DNA of 64,000 bases from Sporothrix humicola (Eukaryota; Ascomycota; Sordariomycetes; Ophiostomatales; Ophiostomataceae). The position numbers and the translations under genes are program-made. Below are positions 44,566-56,800 of the stretch, piece by piece. The stretch covers positions 229,059-293,058 of the forward strand of contig WNYE01000054.1 in NCBI GenBank assembly GCA_021396245.1, given 5' to 3'. The notes beneath the pieces were generated by a model. The model was given only the letters and a program-made list of their open reading frames with translations. It did not search any database and was not told the origin of the DNA. Numbering within the stretch: the stretch's first letter is position 1; every line of letters starts with the position of its first letter.

Positions 44566-45963
44566 ATGAAATTGACGCGACGTACTTGCGCGCTCCCTCT
44601 TCCGTCGTTTTCTCTCCTGCTGCTGGTTCTGCTGCGATGGGGCGCGGCACCGGCGTTGGGCTGGAGTCATGTGGTCGTAGATCCGGACGATATCATATGG
44701 CTACCCGAGTATGTCTCTTTCTGCGTCAGTTTTTATGCGTGATCTTTGGCATACGCGATCTGATTATTGACCTGGCCCGTCTTCCACAGAGTGCGATTCC
44801 CACCACCGCACAGGATACCCATGCGATGCGAGGACCGCAAACCGACAGACTATCCGCTAGGCATCTACCTAGGTCCTTCACGACTGTTCGTCCATGCTCT
44901 CTTCATATTATTGCAAACCGCCGTACACTGACATACAAGGACCGCGTCGCATTACAACAAAGACGACCAGGCCGTGGCGACCGTGGCCTCCCTGCCGGCG
45001 AGCCCGGCCTGGCGCAGCTTTAGCGAGGACATTCTCCGGGACCGCGAACCATGGGGCCCGGACTGCGAATACAACGAAACCTGCAACAATGCCGTTGCAA
45101 AACTGTTTGCCGACGCCATGACGGCCATCCTGGACGCAGCCACAACCGCCCTCGGCCGCGATCCCAGCGACCCGCCCTACATCGGCAACGTCGTCCTGCC
45201 GCGCAAGACACACGACAGGTACCAGTTTCTGGGTCTGTTTGACACGGTGCTGCACGACGATTTCCCCTGCTACCAGTGGGCGCGCCGCGGCTGCTTCATC
45301 GAGTACGACATCATCAGGGTCAACGAAGCGGCGCACCACGCCTACCACAAGCAGATCCCCTGGGGCAACTCCTGGGACGACCCCACCGAGGAGGATTCTT
45401 TTTCCCTCTTGGTCAACCTCGAGCCTGGCTTCCTCGAGCTGGCCGGCGTCTACCCCTTGCAAATCTGCAGCACGGATGGTCTCAGAGCGCACGCCTGGCC
45501 CGAGCTCGGCGAGGATGCTTTGTGGCCGGGCGTGAAGGGCAACACGACGTCTGATGACCACGCATCGCCCAGCGCGCGTTTTGGCGAGGCAGTGCGCCTT
45601 CTCGCTGACACCGTTGCCGCCTACGTGCCCTTCGACCTTGACCGCAACCCCAACTTCTTCCGCGACTTCCGTGGCGTCATCGTCGCCGGCGCGGCCTCTG
45701 AGCAGGCCATGGCGGCGTTGCGGGTGGCGCTGCACGAGGCCCTACCGTACTTGAATGAGACACAGTTCTTTGACACCGTCGACCCGGCGTCCGTCTTCAG
45801 CCTGGGCGCCGCCGTCCAGGGGCGCAATACGCAGCTCATCGACGAGCGCGGGGATTGTGACTGCATGGTGAGCGAGGAAAGCCGCCGGGAGCAGGGTTTT
45901 CCATTAAACAACGAGTTTCCCTGCAATCGAAGATTTGCGCGTCTGGTGAGCCAGCACTACTAG
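44566..45963 (+). CDS. secreted protein of unknown function
   Basis: Starts MKLTRRTCALPLPSF with a leucine-rich signal peptide (SLLLLVLLRWGAAPALG). Exon 1 is 44566-44708 (GTATGT donor), exon 2 44790-44872, exon 3 44963-45963; the sum, 1227 nt, is divisible by three (408 residues). The second donor (GTCCTT) is weak, so the middle exon is the least certain part. Exon 3 is firmly coding: AWRSFSEDILRDRE, NETCNNAVAKL, WARRGCFIEYD, a GVIVAGAASEQAMAALR helix-turn and DPASVFSLGAAVQGR near the end. The ASxQ...LGAA pattern recalls degenerate actin/Hsp70-like folds, but no ATPase motif is intact. Six or more Cys in exon 3 suit an extracellular protein. The family is not recognised with confidence. Confidence 0.6.
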
Positions 45964-46235
45964 ACTTGGGAGGTGGGTGGATAAATACAAAACACATTGT
46001 AATTCAATTGTTGTTCGACCATGTTATCGTGTCGTCAATACCGTTTAGGCGATATTCGCTAAAGCGGGTGCTGCATTACGGGAGTACCGTAGTGTGAAAC
46101 GGGTCTCGTTGAACATTTAGCGCCAAAAGTGGGATACCAACGGTCGATCCATCTTCCGATCCCTGATATCGCCGTAAAACGTAAATCGAGAAGAACCAGA
46201 ACCACTTTCAAATTCAGCCGCCCTCCGTGCATCCA

Positions 46236-46712
46236 ATGTCCGTGGTCGTCCATACAAACGGCGACGAAGAAACGCCTCTCCTCATATCAGTCCACTCGGA
46301 GCCTTCCCCTCAACAACAACAGGCCCAGCGCCGCCGCCTCGCCCGCCTCGCCATGACCGGCATGTTCTTCTGGCGCCTCGGCGCCGTCTACGGCGCGACT
46401 GCCGTCGCTTTCGGTGCGTTTGGCGCCCACGGCCTCAAGAACCGCATCTCCGACCCGGCCAAGCTGGCCACCTGGTCCACCGCCGCCCACTACCAGCTGG
46501 CCCACAGCGTGGCCATGCTTGCGGCCCGCGGCCACCCGGTGGCCTCGACTTTTTTCGCCGCCGGCATGACCATGTTCAGCGGCAGCATTTACGCGCTCGT
46601 CCTCGACCCGGAGCGGTTTAAGTTCCTGGGGCCGGTGACGCCGATGGGCGGGCTGTGCCTGATTCTGGGGTGGCTGACGCTCGTGTTTTCGCGCGGCCGG
46701 ATCCAGCTGTAG
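46236..46712 (+). CDS. DUF423 membrane protein
   Basis: A small four-helix membrane protein of 158 residues, similar to DUF423/TMEM256 proteins. After a 40-residue hydrophilic N-terminus with an EETPLL di-leucine-like word and a Q run, the family core starts at FFWRLGAVYGATAVAFGAFGAHGLK. It continues with WSTAAHYQLAHSVAML, FFAAGMTMFSGSIYAL and GGLCLILGWLTLVF. The ATG at 46236 is taken; a later Met (MTGMFFWRL) would give the bare family length. The function of the family is unknown. Confidence 0.85.
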   Translation: MSVVVHTNGDEETPLLISVHSEPSPQQQQAQRRRLARLAMTGMFFWRLGAVYGATAVAFGAFGAHGLKNRISDPAKLATWSTAAHYQLAHSVAMLAARGHPVASTFFAAGMTMFSGSIYALVLDPERFKFLGPVTPMGGLCLILGWLTLVFSRGRIQL

Positions 46713-46951
46713 GGGGCAGAGGCAACGTCCCCCAAACATTTCCCCCTGCACTGACTACTCACCGTTGACGGTCTCTTGTACATTTATCATTATCATTATG
46801 TTTATGCGTTTTCTTATCTCTTCTCTTGACGTCCATCTCCAATGAAATACAGCAATGTTTATTATGACGCTTTAAATGGACGCTTATCTATGTACGCTGA
46901 TATGCTTGATAAACAGTAATTCAAACTTGATGCAGGCGGACAAGCCTTGCA

Positions 46952-48868
46952 TCATGACTTTTCACGGACTGGTACCGGCTGCGGAGACGGCATCTCGTGT
47001 AGACTCTTCTTCTCGTCCCCTGTCGGCTCTTGCTTCGCCGTATGGTCAGTATCCTCGCCAGACTGGTGCACATCTTCCGAGTCGGCCTCATTGGCTTCCA
47101 GGTCGGCGTTATCCTCCCTCGGCTCGGTAGGCGGAACAGCAACAACACTCCCGTCAGCTTGTCCTTCCGTCTTCCCCTCCAGGACAGCCTTCTTCTTGGC
47201 CTCCCTTACGTCCGTCGGCTCCAGTCCTTCGTCCTTGACAAAGATGCACGTCGCAAAGCAGATGCCAATCAGGGGCACTTGGAGGATAAAGACGGCGTGG
47301 CTGGCGGCCATGTAGGCATCGAGGACGGCCTCCTTCTCGGCGGGACTGGAGAAGCTGGTGGGCAGGTAAAAGGCATTGTTGGCAAGGTACGCATACTCCT
47401 CCGGGAGGTTGGCGCGGAGAGCGGCCTGCAGGACAGCGGCGGCCACCGCCAGACCGCAGGCGCCGCCGGTGGCGCGGAAGAAGTTGCGCACGGAAATAAT
47501 GACGGCGCGGCGGGCCTTTGTTGTGTGGGCCTGGAGGGCGACGAGCGTGGGCTGCAGCGTCATGCCCAGGCCGGCGCCGACGAGCATGAGCGGCACGATG
47601 ATGGCGGCGACGCTCGTTGTGCGCTTGTTGAGGAGCATCAGGCCGGCGCCACTACAAAGTTAGGAGGTGAAGAAACAGTTTAATACCAGGGGGAGGGGGA
47701 CTTACAGAGTCCAGCAGGCAAACCCGCACCAGATGACTTCGCCGTAGCGCTTGACGCGCGACAAATACTGGCCCGACAGGATGGAGCAGCACGACTGCAC
47801 GAGGACCATGGCCGACACGAAGGCGGCCGACTCGATGATGGTGTACCCGCGGGCGTTTTGCAGGAAGAGGGGGAGGTAGTAGAGCGAGATCTGGTAGACG
47901 GCGCCCAGCAGAAAGCTCTGGATCATGAGCACCGTGATGACATGGCTGCGGAAGATTTGCACTAAAGGTCGGTGTTAGTAAATCAAATCAAACTGCTACG
48001 CACCCTCGCAGGACGTACTTGGCATCATTGGGAGCTGGGCAATCCGCAGCTCCACGACGATAAAAAACACAAACAGCAGCGCCCCAAGGACCAGCATGCT
48101 GATCACCATTGGCGAGTCCCACCGAAAATAGGAGCCGCCGCCACTGACGGGGATCAACACCAGAATCACGGCCGCCGACGCCGACAGCAGGCCCCAGTAG
48201 TCAAACTTGCGCGCGTTCTCGCGCAGACCGCCCTTGGGCGGGTTCGACGGCAGCATGTACGCCGCCACGCAGCCGACCACCACGCCGAGCGGCGCCAACA
48301 AATAAAAAAAGGCCCGCCAGGTCGTGCGCGCCGTCAGCCCGGCCGCCAAGAACGGGCCCGCTAGGTTGCCAAGACCGACACAGGCGCCGATGATGCCCTG
48401 ATAAAAACCGCGCTGCTCGAGCGAAACAACGTCCGAGACGATAATCATGCTGAGATTGGTAACGCCGCCGCCGCCGATGCCGGCCACACCGCGGAAAACG
48501 TAAAACATGGGGCCGTTGCGGGACAGGCCGCACAGCAGATCGGCCAGGGCCAAGCAGCCCACGGCGCCTAGGTACACACGCTTACGGCCAAAAATGTCCG
48601 AGAGTCTACCGTACAGCATCTGGAAGGTCGTGTTGGCAATGAGCGACGAGGTTCCGGCCCACGAAATTGTGTTTTGCGCATCGAGGTCGCGCGCAATCGT
48701 CGGCAGCGTGACGCTGATGCCGTTCTGGTCGATAAAGGTAATGAGCAGCGTCAGGGCGAGCGTGCCAAAGACGACAATGAGCTTCTTCTTGGGCAGCAGG
48801 TCGGTCTGGTCGTACAGTGCCTTTTCGACGGCGGACTGCTGCCGCGTCATCTTGGCGCCGATGGCCAT
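46952..48868 (-). CDS. MFS transporter, DHA2-like
   Basis: A plasma- or vacuolar-membrane antiporter-type carrier of 601 residues. Exons 48868-48019, 47961-47706 and 47651-46952 are separated by introns of 57 bp (GTACGT, TTACTAAC, TTTAG) and 54 bp (GTAAGT, CCTAAC, TGTAG), all in phase. TM1 carries TFIDQNGISVTLPTIARDL, followed by motif A GRLSDIFGRKR. The motif C-like GACVGLGNLAGPFLA and 12-14 membrane helices place it with drug/H+ antiporters. Such carriers export toxins or amino acids; the substrate cannot be told. The last 90 residues are acidic and hydrophilic (cytoplasmic). It is tail to tail with the DUF423 gene. Confidence 0.9.
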
Positions 48869-51800
48869 GGCGAAGGTGGTGAGGTGAGGGTTTGTGGCGA
48901 GGGAGGTGTGTGTTGTTCAAGGGTCAACGCCCGGTTAGTTCCATGTGTATGTCGTCGGTTCCGTGGCCGTGTCCATCTGTCGATGTAAACAAGAGTATCG
49001 TGTGGTCGGTGTTGATGGTCGGTACATTAGATTAGAGGTTGTGAGTTTCTTGGGAGTAAACAAACAGAGAAAAACGAGGTTGAGATAAAAGTGTGGGAGT
49101 ATCCGAATAATAACAGAAGTGTCGGTACCGAGACACGGCCAGTGAGAATGGGTAGAAAAACACAAAATAAAAGGAAAGGAAAAATACCAAGGCGGAGCTC
49201 CGACACGGATAGTCGCCGGATGTCCTAGTTCCAGACGTCTATCAGAGGATCGAGTGCGGGAAGAAGAGCACAAAAAACGACACGACCTGGAAAAATCTTT
49301 CTTCCAAAGAAACTGGGGATCTTGTTTGGATTTCTCACCAAAACCTCACAGCACCCACCCCCGTCCGTTCTAGTGCCCCTAGCGCTGCCGCGTCGTTGCT
49401 TCCGCCACCCGTGCGCCTGGGAAGAACGATGCCGTCATTGCCGGTCTTGGTCCGGTCCAGGAGTGGCAGGTCTGGGCTGGGCCTTGTAAGGTGTGTTTAC
49501 AGGCGACAGGCCCCCTGAATTGGAGGCAACCCCAACATTGCCATCGGGGCACAATACCCCGTTCACCGCTGGTCAGAGGTGGTAATTGACAAAATTTTGT
49601 TTGTGTCAGCCATCTTTACGAGAAACCGTATTCACTTTTGCGTTTCCTTCTCTGCCCTGCCTGCTTGCCGACGGGGCACCGACTACGTTGCAGTGATCAA
49701 GACGGAATGTCCGCCGAAGCGGATCCAGCCAAGCCGCAGTGACAGCAAGGCACGCGACATTCGGCAGATGGACGCAGTGTTTTGCTGTCTACTTTACACT
49801 GAAGAAGACAACGAATCGGTGCCCATACTATGTGACTATCGGCAATAGTATTGGACTACGTCGTGTTTCTCTTCTTTTTTCCAGTATTTACACCAGCATT
49901 TGTCCGCCCAAGGACCTCAAAACAAGCACTGCCAAAATGCTTGGCTGCGGATGCGCCATCGGCTCCGAACCGGCAGCTTTCCGTGGATTTTGGGCGATTT
50001 ACAGTGGGTTTCTGCTACCAAAATTTTTCAGGGGAACGTAAGCATGAGGACACTCTCTGATGTCGCCATCGGGCTTACTTGATTGGTGCTAGTAACACTG
50101 GGAAAAAAGGCACGACCCGGCATGACAGATGTCGACTGCCGACACTGACAACTGGCAGTGGCTGGCAGTGACAGATGTAAACACATTGCAACTGGTGATG
50201 TCTGTAAGGCCAGCACCATATCAAATAATTGCAATATCATCTCAGCCGCAAACAAGCATAACTCAAATGTAGATTCAGAGGCTGGTTCCAGTACATTTAC
50301 AATTCCGGGTATACAAAACAGGAACAGCACAAAACATTACTGATATCAAGCCCGACCCTACCGGCTTGGCCTTTCGGAGGTGCTCCGACGGCCAACGCGG
50401 ACATTCCGATGCAATTTTATGATGGCGAGCAAAAGTGTTTGGCCGTGTCTACCCTGTGGAGTTTCAGCATTATTTAATGTCGACAAGGACGATGCCATTT
50501 TCTATATTCTCCAGATCTCGTCAAGGCTTTAGTCTTCAGTGCCATGTCATATATCATGGGAGTAGATATATATGTAGACCCCAAATCCCATGGCGATATT
50601 CCATTATTCCAAGATCTTGGACTCGAGTTTTGTAAGAAATAGCTTCACGTAAGACCTCACCTCCTATTATCACTTATCAGATGCCCAGTAATACCCCCAG
50701 AATTGAATATCACAGTCAGACGGGGCCGATATGATGACCTTCTGACATCACCAGCCAAGGTAGACCTCGCCTGTGCTCTGTACAGCCTTGTCCAATATCT
50801 CCAGCCTCGTGGCATCTGTAGGGCTGTCGGGTGCTACCCGGTTGATAATGTGTTCAACGTATAATTTAAGGTGGCGCAACGCGTGGCGCGTCCCTGATCC
50901 TGTATTCCTCCATGCCCTCTTCTCTGCATTTATCCAGGTTGCGTCGAACAGTCTCGGCGCGAAATTGTGCGACTGTGGGGCAGGCCAATCATTACTCTCG
51001 CAACTGCACTCCGCCAACGTTGCTCTTACTGAGAGACGAGAGACAGGCGCAAACAGGGACAGACTTGCAGCAAGGGAAGGACCGTCAATCAGGAACACCC
51101 CGATTTTGTCTCACCGACTTGCCTTGCTGGACCTTTTTCGCCCTTTTGGCATTGGGCATATGTGTGCGCGTGTTTTCTTTGCCTGTCGCTAATCGTCTTC
51201 CCCTAGCGTGTCTTCTTCCCACCATTCCCTCTTATTTCCCCATATGCCAACACTCAACTGCCATTAATGGACCCACTCTTTTCCAGCTCTCTCCTCTTTC
51301 CTCTCCCACACTGAACCTCCACGCGACCAGCAGCAGTGCTGATAGTCCGGTATTTATGACAGGACCAAACAGGTGCCGTTGGACCTAAAAAGTTGCGACG
51401 AACGGCACGTGTCAGACGACGAGAAGTGCAAAGACATCATCTCCCACCACGATATCCCGTAGCACAAGCTTCTGCAACAACTGCGTCGACTCCCAGACTG
51501 CAGACTCGCTTGACCTCCGCCCTGTTTGTCGCGCATAAAGAGCTCTTGCCTCTTGCAGAAAATCTGCAAGCACGGCCGTGCCTTTCTGTAGTTCCTCAGT
51601 TCATGTGTCTACTCCTCCTGCAGGTGGCCGAGTTTCTCCACATCGCTCCTTCCCCCGTCATGCGGTCCTGCGCTGGTCTCTCCGCTATCTCCTCTTTACC
51701 CTCTTTACTCCTCTTTTGGCTATCCTGCCCTCCTGCTCCTCCTCTTTTTCTCCTCACCACAGGCACGTATCGTCGAATAAAATATAGTAAAACGGGAAGG

Positions 51801-53813
51801 AGGTCAGGCTTTGCGTGCTGATGTGCACCCTATCGTGCAGGCAAGTGCCAGTCTCTCCGCTCCCACCTGCCATCTGCACTTTCCAGATTCGTCGATTGCT
51901 TCATCTATTAGCTCCGTCGGTCTTGGCGGTCAGCGAAACCTGGGCAGGTGCTATCTGAGTTTTTTTCTCTTCTGGCCTGTGTCTTTTCTCATCTCATGTT
52001 CTGCATTGTGAATCTGTGGACTCTCTTCTTGTTCATCTCATCGCATCGTCACCTCGTCGTTGTGTTGACCTCAAGTGCGGCCCTGCGAATCGATCAGCAC
52101 CATCTCATCAAAGTGAGCTCAGCTCCCTCTGCCACGCCAATATCTGAAATCCCGCCAAAACCCGCCCAAGCCGCCCCCGGCTCCCTTTCCGCCCAACTTT
52201 CAACCTTCAACCACTCGGGCCCCAGCAGCAGCTCGCCCTTCATTCGCCCCCTGCCGAACCTTTTTTTTTTTGTCGTCCTCCTCTCTCCATCTCCCGTGTC
52301 CCCATTTTGAGATCACTTTCATCTCGGATTAGATTGACTGGCAATCAAGGATTCCTTCACGGTTGTCGCAAGCAACTTCCTGCCTTTCTATCCCATCCTC
52401 GTTCGCTCTTGTGCTTTTGAGTTGGTGCCATTTACACCCATCGTTGCTTCCGTTCCTTACTATTTTCACCTTTCACTTTTACTTCTTACTTTTCTGGGGT
52501 GTGCCGTCTTGATGACGCTCACTCGCGCCTTCCTCCTTGGTTCCCTGTGGTTTTAGCTCCCCCGTTTTTTTGCTTTGGTCCCATATTTTTTGCCACGACC
52601 AACCAGCGCTGTCGGCGGTTGGGAGTTGGCGCAACCACGCAGCTTAGACCCGCTGTTGGTCAGTGCTCCATCCAAAATTTTCGAGCCTTCCCCATCCTTT
52701 TTCCCTGGTGTGGTCCCCTTTCCTGTGTCGCGACGCTTTGGCAGAACTGCGAGGCACCCGAGGACGCCAGGCCGCCATCTCCAAAACCACAGCCAACGGG
52801 GAAGGAAACGAATGGAACAAAAATAACTGTGGCCTGGCCTTTTGATCTGATCTGCCACTGTGCCTTTTTTGCTTCCCGCCTACCCCATTCCCCTTGGATC
52901 CTTCCCTGCCAGCCCAGACTTTTTTTGGTCTTTTGTCTTTTTCACTAGCCTATCACTTGCTCCTTCCCTTTTCTTTCCCGTCCTTTCTTTTTTTTTTGTT
53001 CCTGCTTCTTTCCGTTTTCTTTTCCGAACCTCCTCCGCACTTTCCGTTGACATCAACATCGGTATCGACATCGACATCTTCCTTCCTCATCTCGCGACCC
53101 CTTCTCGACACTCCTGCGTGCGCCTTCCGTCGATAGCTGCATCGCGCCTTCCTTGTGAGCCCTTGTCTCACCGCCCGCGAAATAAAGCCGACAAGCACTC
53201 CTTCCCCCAAACCAAAAACCAAACACGCGCGCCATTTCGAAAAGCTCGAATAAACTCTCCCCCTTTTTCGACTCCTTATCGTTCGTTCGCCTGGCTTTTC
53301 CCCTTGCTTACGACAGAACGCGGTTAAGAGTGGAGTGCGCGAGCTCATTCGACAAATGTGAGACGCATACCGCTTCTGGCCGAACGGATCTCCCAGAACA
53401 CAGGAACAGGGAACACAAGCACACAAGGGCGTGAAAAAACAAAGGGCACCAGAGAGCGACACAGAATCTCTCCAAAATCGACCCAAGAGCGAATACCCCC
53501 AAAGACCAAGCGCTCGAAACACCGAAACACGCCAGGGAGCTGAGCTTTGCCAAACCAACGCCAACTCAACTGCCTTGCGATCATCGCCCTAATTAGTCTC
53601 TTTTTTATCGCCTCTTCGGCTTGCTCTCACCTGCCTGGCGTCTGGGGCTAAGCAAAATAGCGAGCGACAATCACCAACCAGAAACACCAGAACCACGCAG
53701 CCTTAGTCCGCTCCGCCCAGATTCTGCTCCTTGGGTTTTGCTCCTAGCATCCCCGTCATTTTCCAGACCATCGCTTTTTTCTCTCTCCCTCTCCTCTTCT
53801 TTCAGTCGGCGCC
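48869..53813. other. 5-kb gene-free leader and promoter region
   Basis: Left: promoter of the MFS gene, with GA-rich sequence at 49020-49170. 49300-51200: mixed sequence without convincing frames. 51200-53813: increasingly pyrimidine-rich, ending in a CTTTCAG acceptor-like site 9 bp before the Rxt3 ATG, so an intron in the 5' leader is plausible. Several out-of-frame ATGs lie in this leader. Confidence 0.5.
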
Positions 53814-56800
53814 ATGGACTCCCGACAGCCACCAGGCCCCCAAGCGCCACCACCGCCACCGTTGTCGACTACTTCGTCGTCGTCCCATTCACATTCTCAT
53901 TCACACTCGCATTCTCATTCTCAACATCCTTATCCGTCGCGCAACGATCCGTCACCGCAATACGGCCGTGGAGCATACCCGCCTCCGCACGACTCGCGCT
54001 CTCCCTCCACACAGCCGTCGGCCGCGTACGGCGATCACAAGCTTTCGCAACATCAGCATCCATCACACCCGTCTCATCAACAACATCCTCAACAACATCA
54101 TCAACCACAACACAGCGCCCATCGGCGAGGGCCCTCCGACTCGTCCTTTTACGCTCAGTCGCGCTCGGCGTATCCATCGCATCCTTCCGCTTCAGGGCCC
54201 GACACCGCCAGCCCGGGCGGCTCAAACAACAATCGCGACCCTCCTCCCCATTCCGTGTCGAACCATTCCCGCAACCCGAGTGCTCCTTCGTTAAGTCGCG
54301 CCATGCCTCCACACTCGGCCTCACCGCCCCCTCCGATGCAGGGCGGCAGCAACAACAGCAGCGGCGGTGGCTCGGGTGGCCCAGGCGGTCCGCCACCGCC
54401 GCCAGGTCATCACAATCCATACCCACTCCCGCCGCCACGCGTCGGCTCGTCGTCCTCGGCGTTCCCGTCGGTGCGTGAACTGCCATCGCTCTCGTCGCTT
54501 CCGCGCACCGCCAGCTCGGGCAGCTCAATGTCCATATCGTCGATGTTGGGCGGCCCGTCCATGGGCCACGCGCGCGAGCCGTCAGGTCCATCACATCCAT
54601 CACAATACGGCCCTCCTCCACCACAGCCGCCATCGTCGACGGGTCCCCCCGGCAGTGGCCCTGGCTCCGCCTACGCGCCCAGCATCCACGCTTCGCCGAG
54701 AATGCACTCGGCCGCCAACGACTACAGCCCCTACCGCCGGCCACAGACGCCTCCCGACCACCAGAGACCTCCCTACGACGCGCGCGACCCGAGAGACGGA
54801 CGCGACCCCAGAGATCCTCGCGATCCACGAGACCCCAGAGACCCAAGAGGGCCGATTGCCGCATCGCCTCAGCAGGGCAGCATGTACGCGACAACGCCCG
54901 AAATGCCTCGGTACGGCACGCCACACTCGTACTCGTCTCAACAGATGCGTGGCCCGCCTCCGCCCAACGATCGGATGGGCGCAGGCATCCCGCGTCCGAA
55001 CAGCCAGCCCAAGGCCTACCCGCCGCGTGGCCCACCGCCTCCTGGCGAACAGCAGCCTCCGCCACACCAGCAGCAGCAACACTCGGGTCCTCCGCCACCG
55101 CACGCCGACCCTTACGGCCGTCGCGACGATCCACGGCCTCCCCTGCCCGAGTACAGCCCCGACCAGCGCAACCGCATGTACAAGTACGAAGACAAGCACG
55201 CGCAACAGCACCCGCCACCACAGCATCAACTTCCATACCTTTCTGAGAGAGAACGCGAACGCGAGCGGGAACGCGAATGGGAGCAACGCGAGCGCCAGGC
55301 ACGTGAGATGGACATGCGCGAGCGTGAGCGGAGAGAGCGCGCCAACACGGGCGGCTCCGATCCTGGTGGCCGTCCTCCTCCGCCTCCAGGCCCTCATGCT
55401 GGTCCCGACTACAGACGGCCACAGCAGGGCATGCCTCCCTACGGCGCAGACCCTCGCGACCCTCGTGATCCTCGTGACATTCGCGACCCTCGTGACGCGC
55501 GGGATCCTCGCGATCCTTATGACCACCGCGATCCCCGTGATCCTCGCGGTGACCCTCGCGACCCGCGCAACGCCCAGGGCTCGTGGCGCCCTCCCTACGA
55601 TCAGCAGGGCCGTCCGTACGAACACGGCCGTCCCAACGACTATCCTCCCTCGGCAGGCCCTGGCCACAACCAGCAGCCGCCTCCACCTCCTCCGCCATCA
55701 CAGTACCCGCCGCACGGTCCACCGCCTCCAGGCCAAGACCGCTACCCTCCGACATCCCTCCCTCCCGCGCACCACCCGGCTGGTGGTCCTTCGCCTTACG
55801 AGTCGCCCGATCGCAACCGGATGGGCCTCGGCCACCCTCAGGGCCCGCAAGGAGGACCCCAGGGACCGCCGCCTCCGCACCAGCAGCCACCGCCCCAACA
55901 GCAACAACAGCAGCAAGGCCCGCCACGCTTCTCCGTACCCCCACGGCCTCGCCCTATGGACGATGCGCCGCCGCCGCCATCGGTCGCCTACAGTGGCGGA
56001 GCTGGTGGAGCCAGTGGCGCGCCTCCCCCTGGCTACGATGCACCGCCACCTCGCCAGCGGTCGGCCGACGAACCTGCACACCTGCCGCCCCGGAACCTGC
56101 TGGCGATCCAGGAGATGAATCGCTCTCGTGGCCGTGTCTCCCCACTGCCCCAGGCTGTCCAGGGTGCCCAGTCCCAGATCCATGGCCCGGCAGGCGAGCC
56201 CTCCATTAAGAGCGAGTTTGGCCGCATGTATATGGGCATTGGAAACGGTGTCGGCATGGGTCTGAGCAGTCCGATTACCTCGGGTGCCACTCTGCCCTTC
56301 TCGAATGGCAACGGCGGTCCCACCAGTGGCCCGGGTGGCCTCCCCTTGCGCCGCGAAGATTCGGATAGCACACCGCACGACTCGACCAACGAGCCCGCCG
56401 CCAAACCTGCCAAGGGCAAGCGCCGCAAGGTCGCCAAGGACGATCCTTCCAAGCTTGTCGCTGGCGCGGAGGACGACGGCAGTGGCCGCACGACGCCCGC
56501 CGGCAAGACCAAACGCGCAAAGACGGCCCACCACCATCATCAGTACGCGCCCAAGTCCCTGTTTGTTATTTCTTTGTCTCAGTGTTCTTTTCTGTTGCCA
56601 CTTTACAATGCTAACCCTTTTCTTCACTCCAGTCATCACCACGCGCACCATCACCACCACCACCCCGACCAGACCGCCTCTCCCTCGATCGCCTCGCCGG
56701 CCCTCAAGAACGGCAAGGGCGCTACTCCCGTTCCTCTCCCTGCCAGCGTGGCCGGCCATCCCCGCGACTACACGACCGCCCAGATCCCGCAGAACGTGCC

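Noticed and set aside
50748..51098. Minus-strand frame ending VYLGW
   Set aside because: Open over 116 codons, but no conserved motif, no neighbouring exon and poor codon bias.
53869..55944. 691-codon minus-strand open frame
   Set aside because: Antisense to the Pro-rich part of the Rxt3 gene; Arg/Gly-rich complement of Pro codons.
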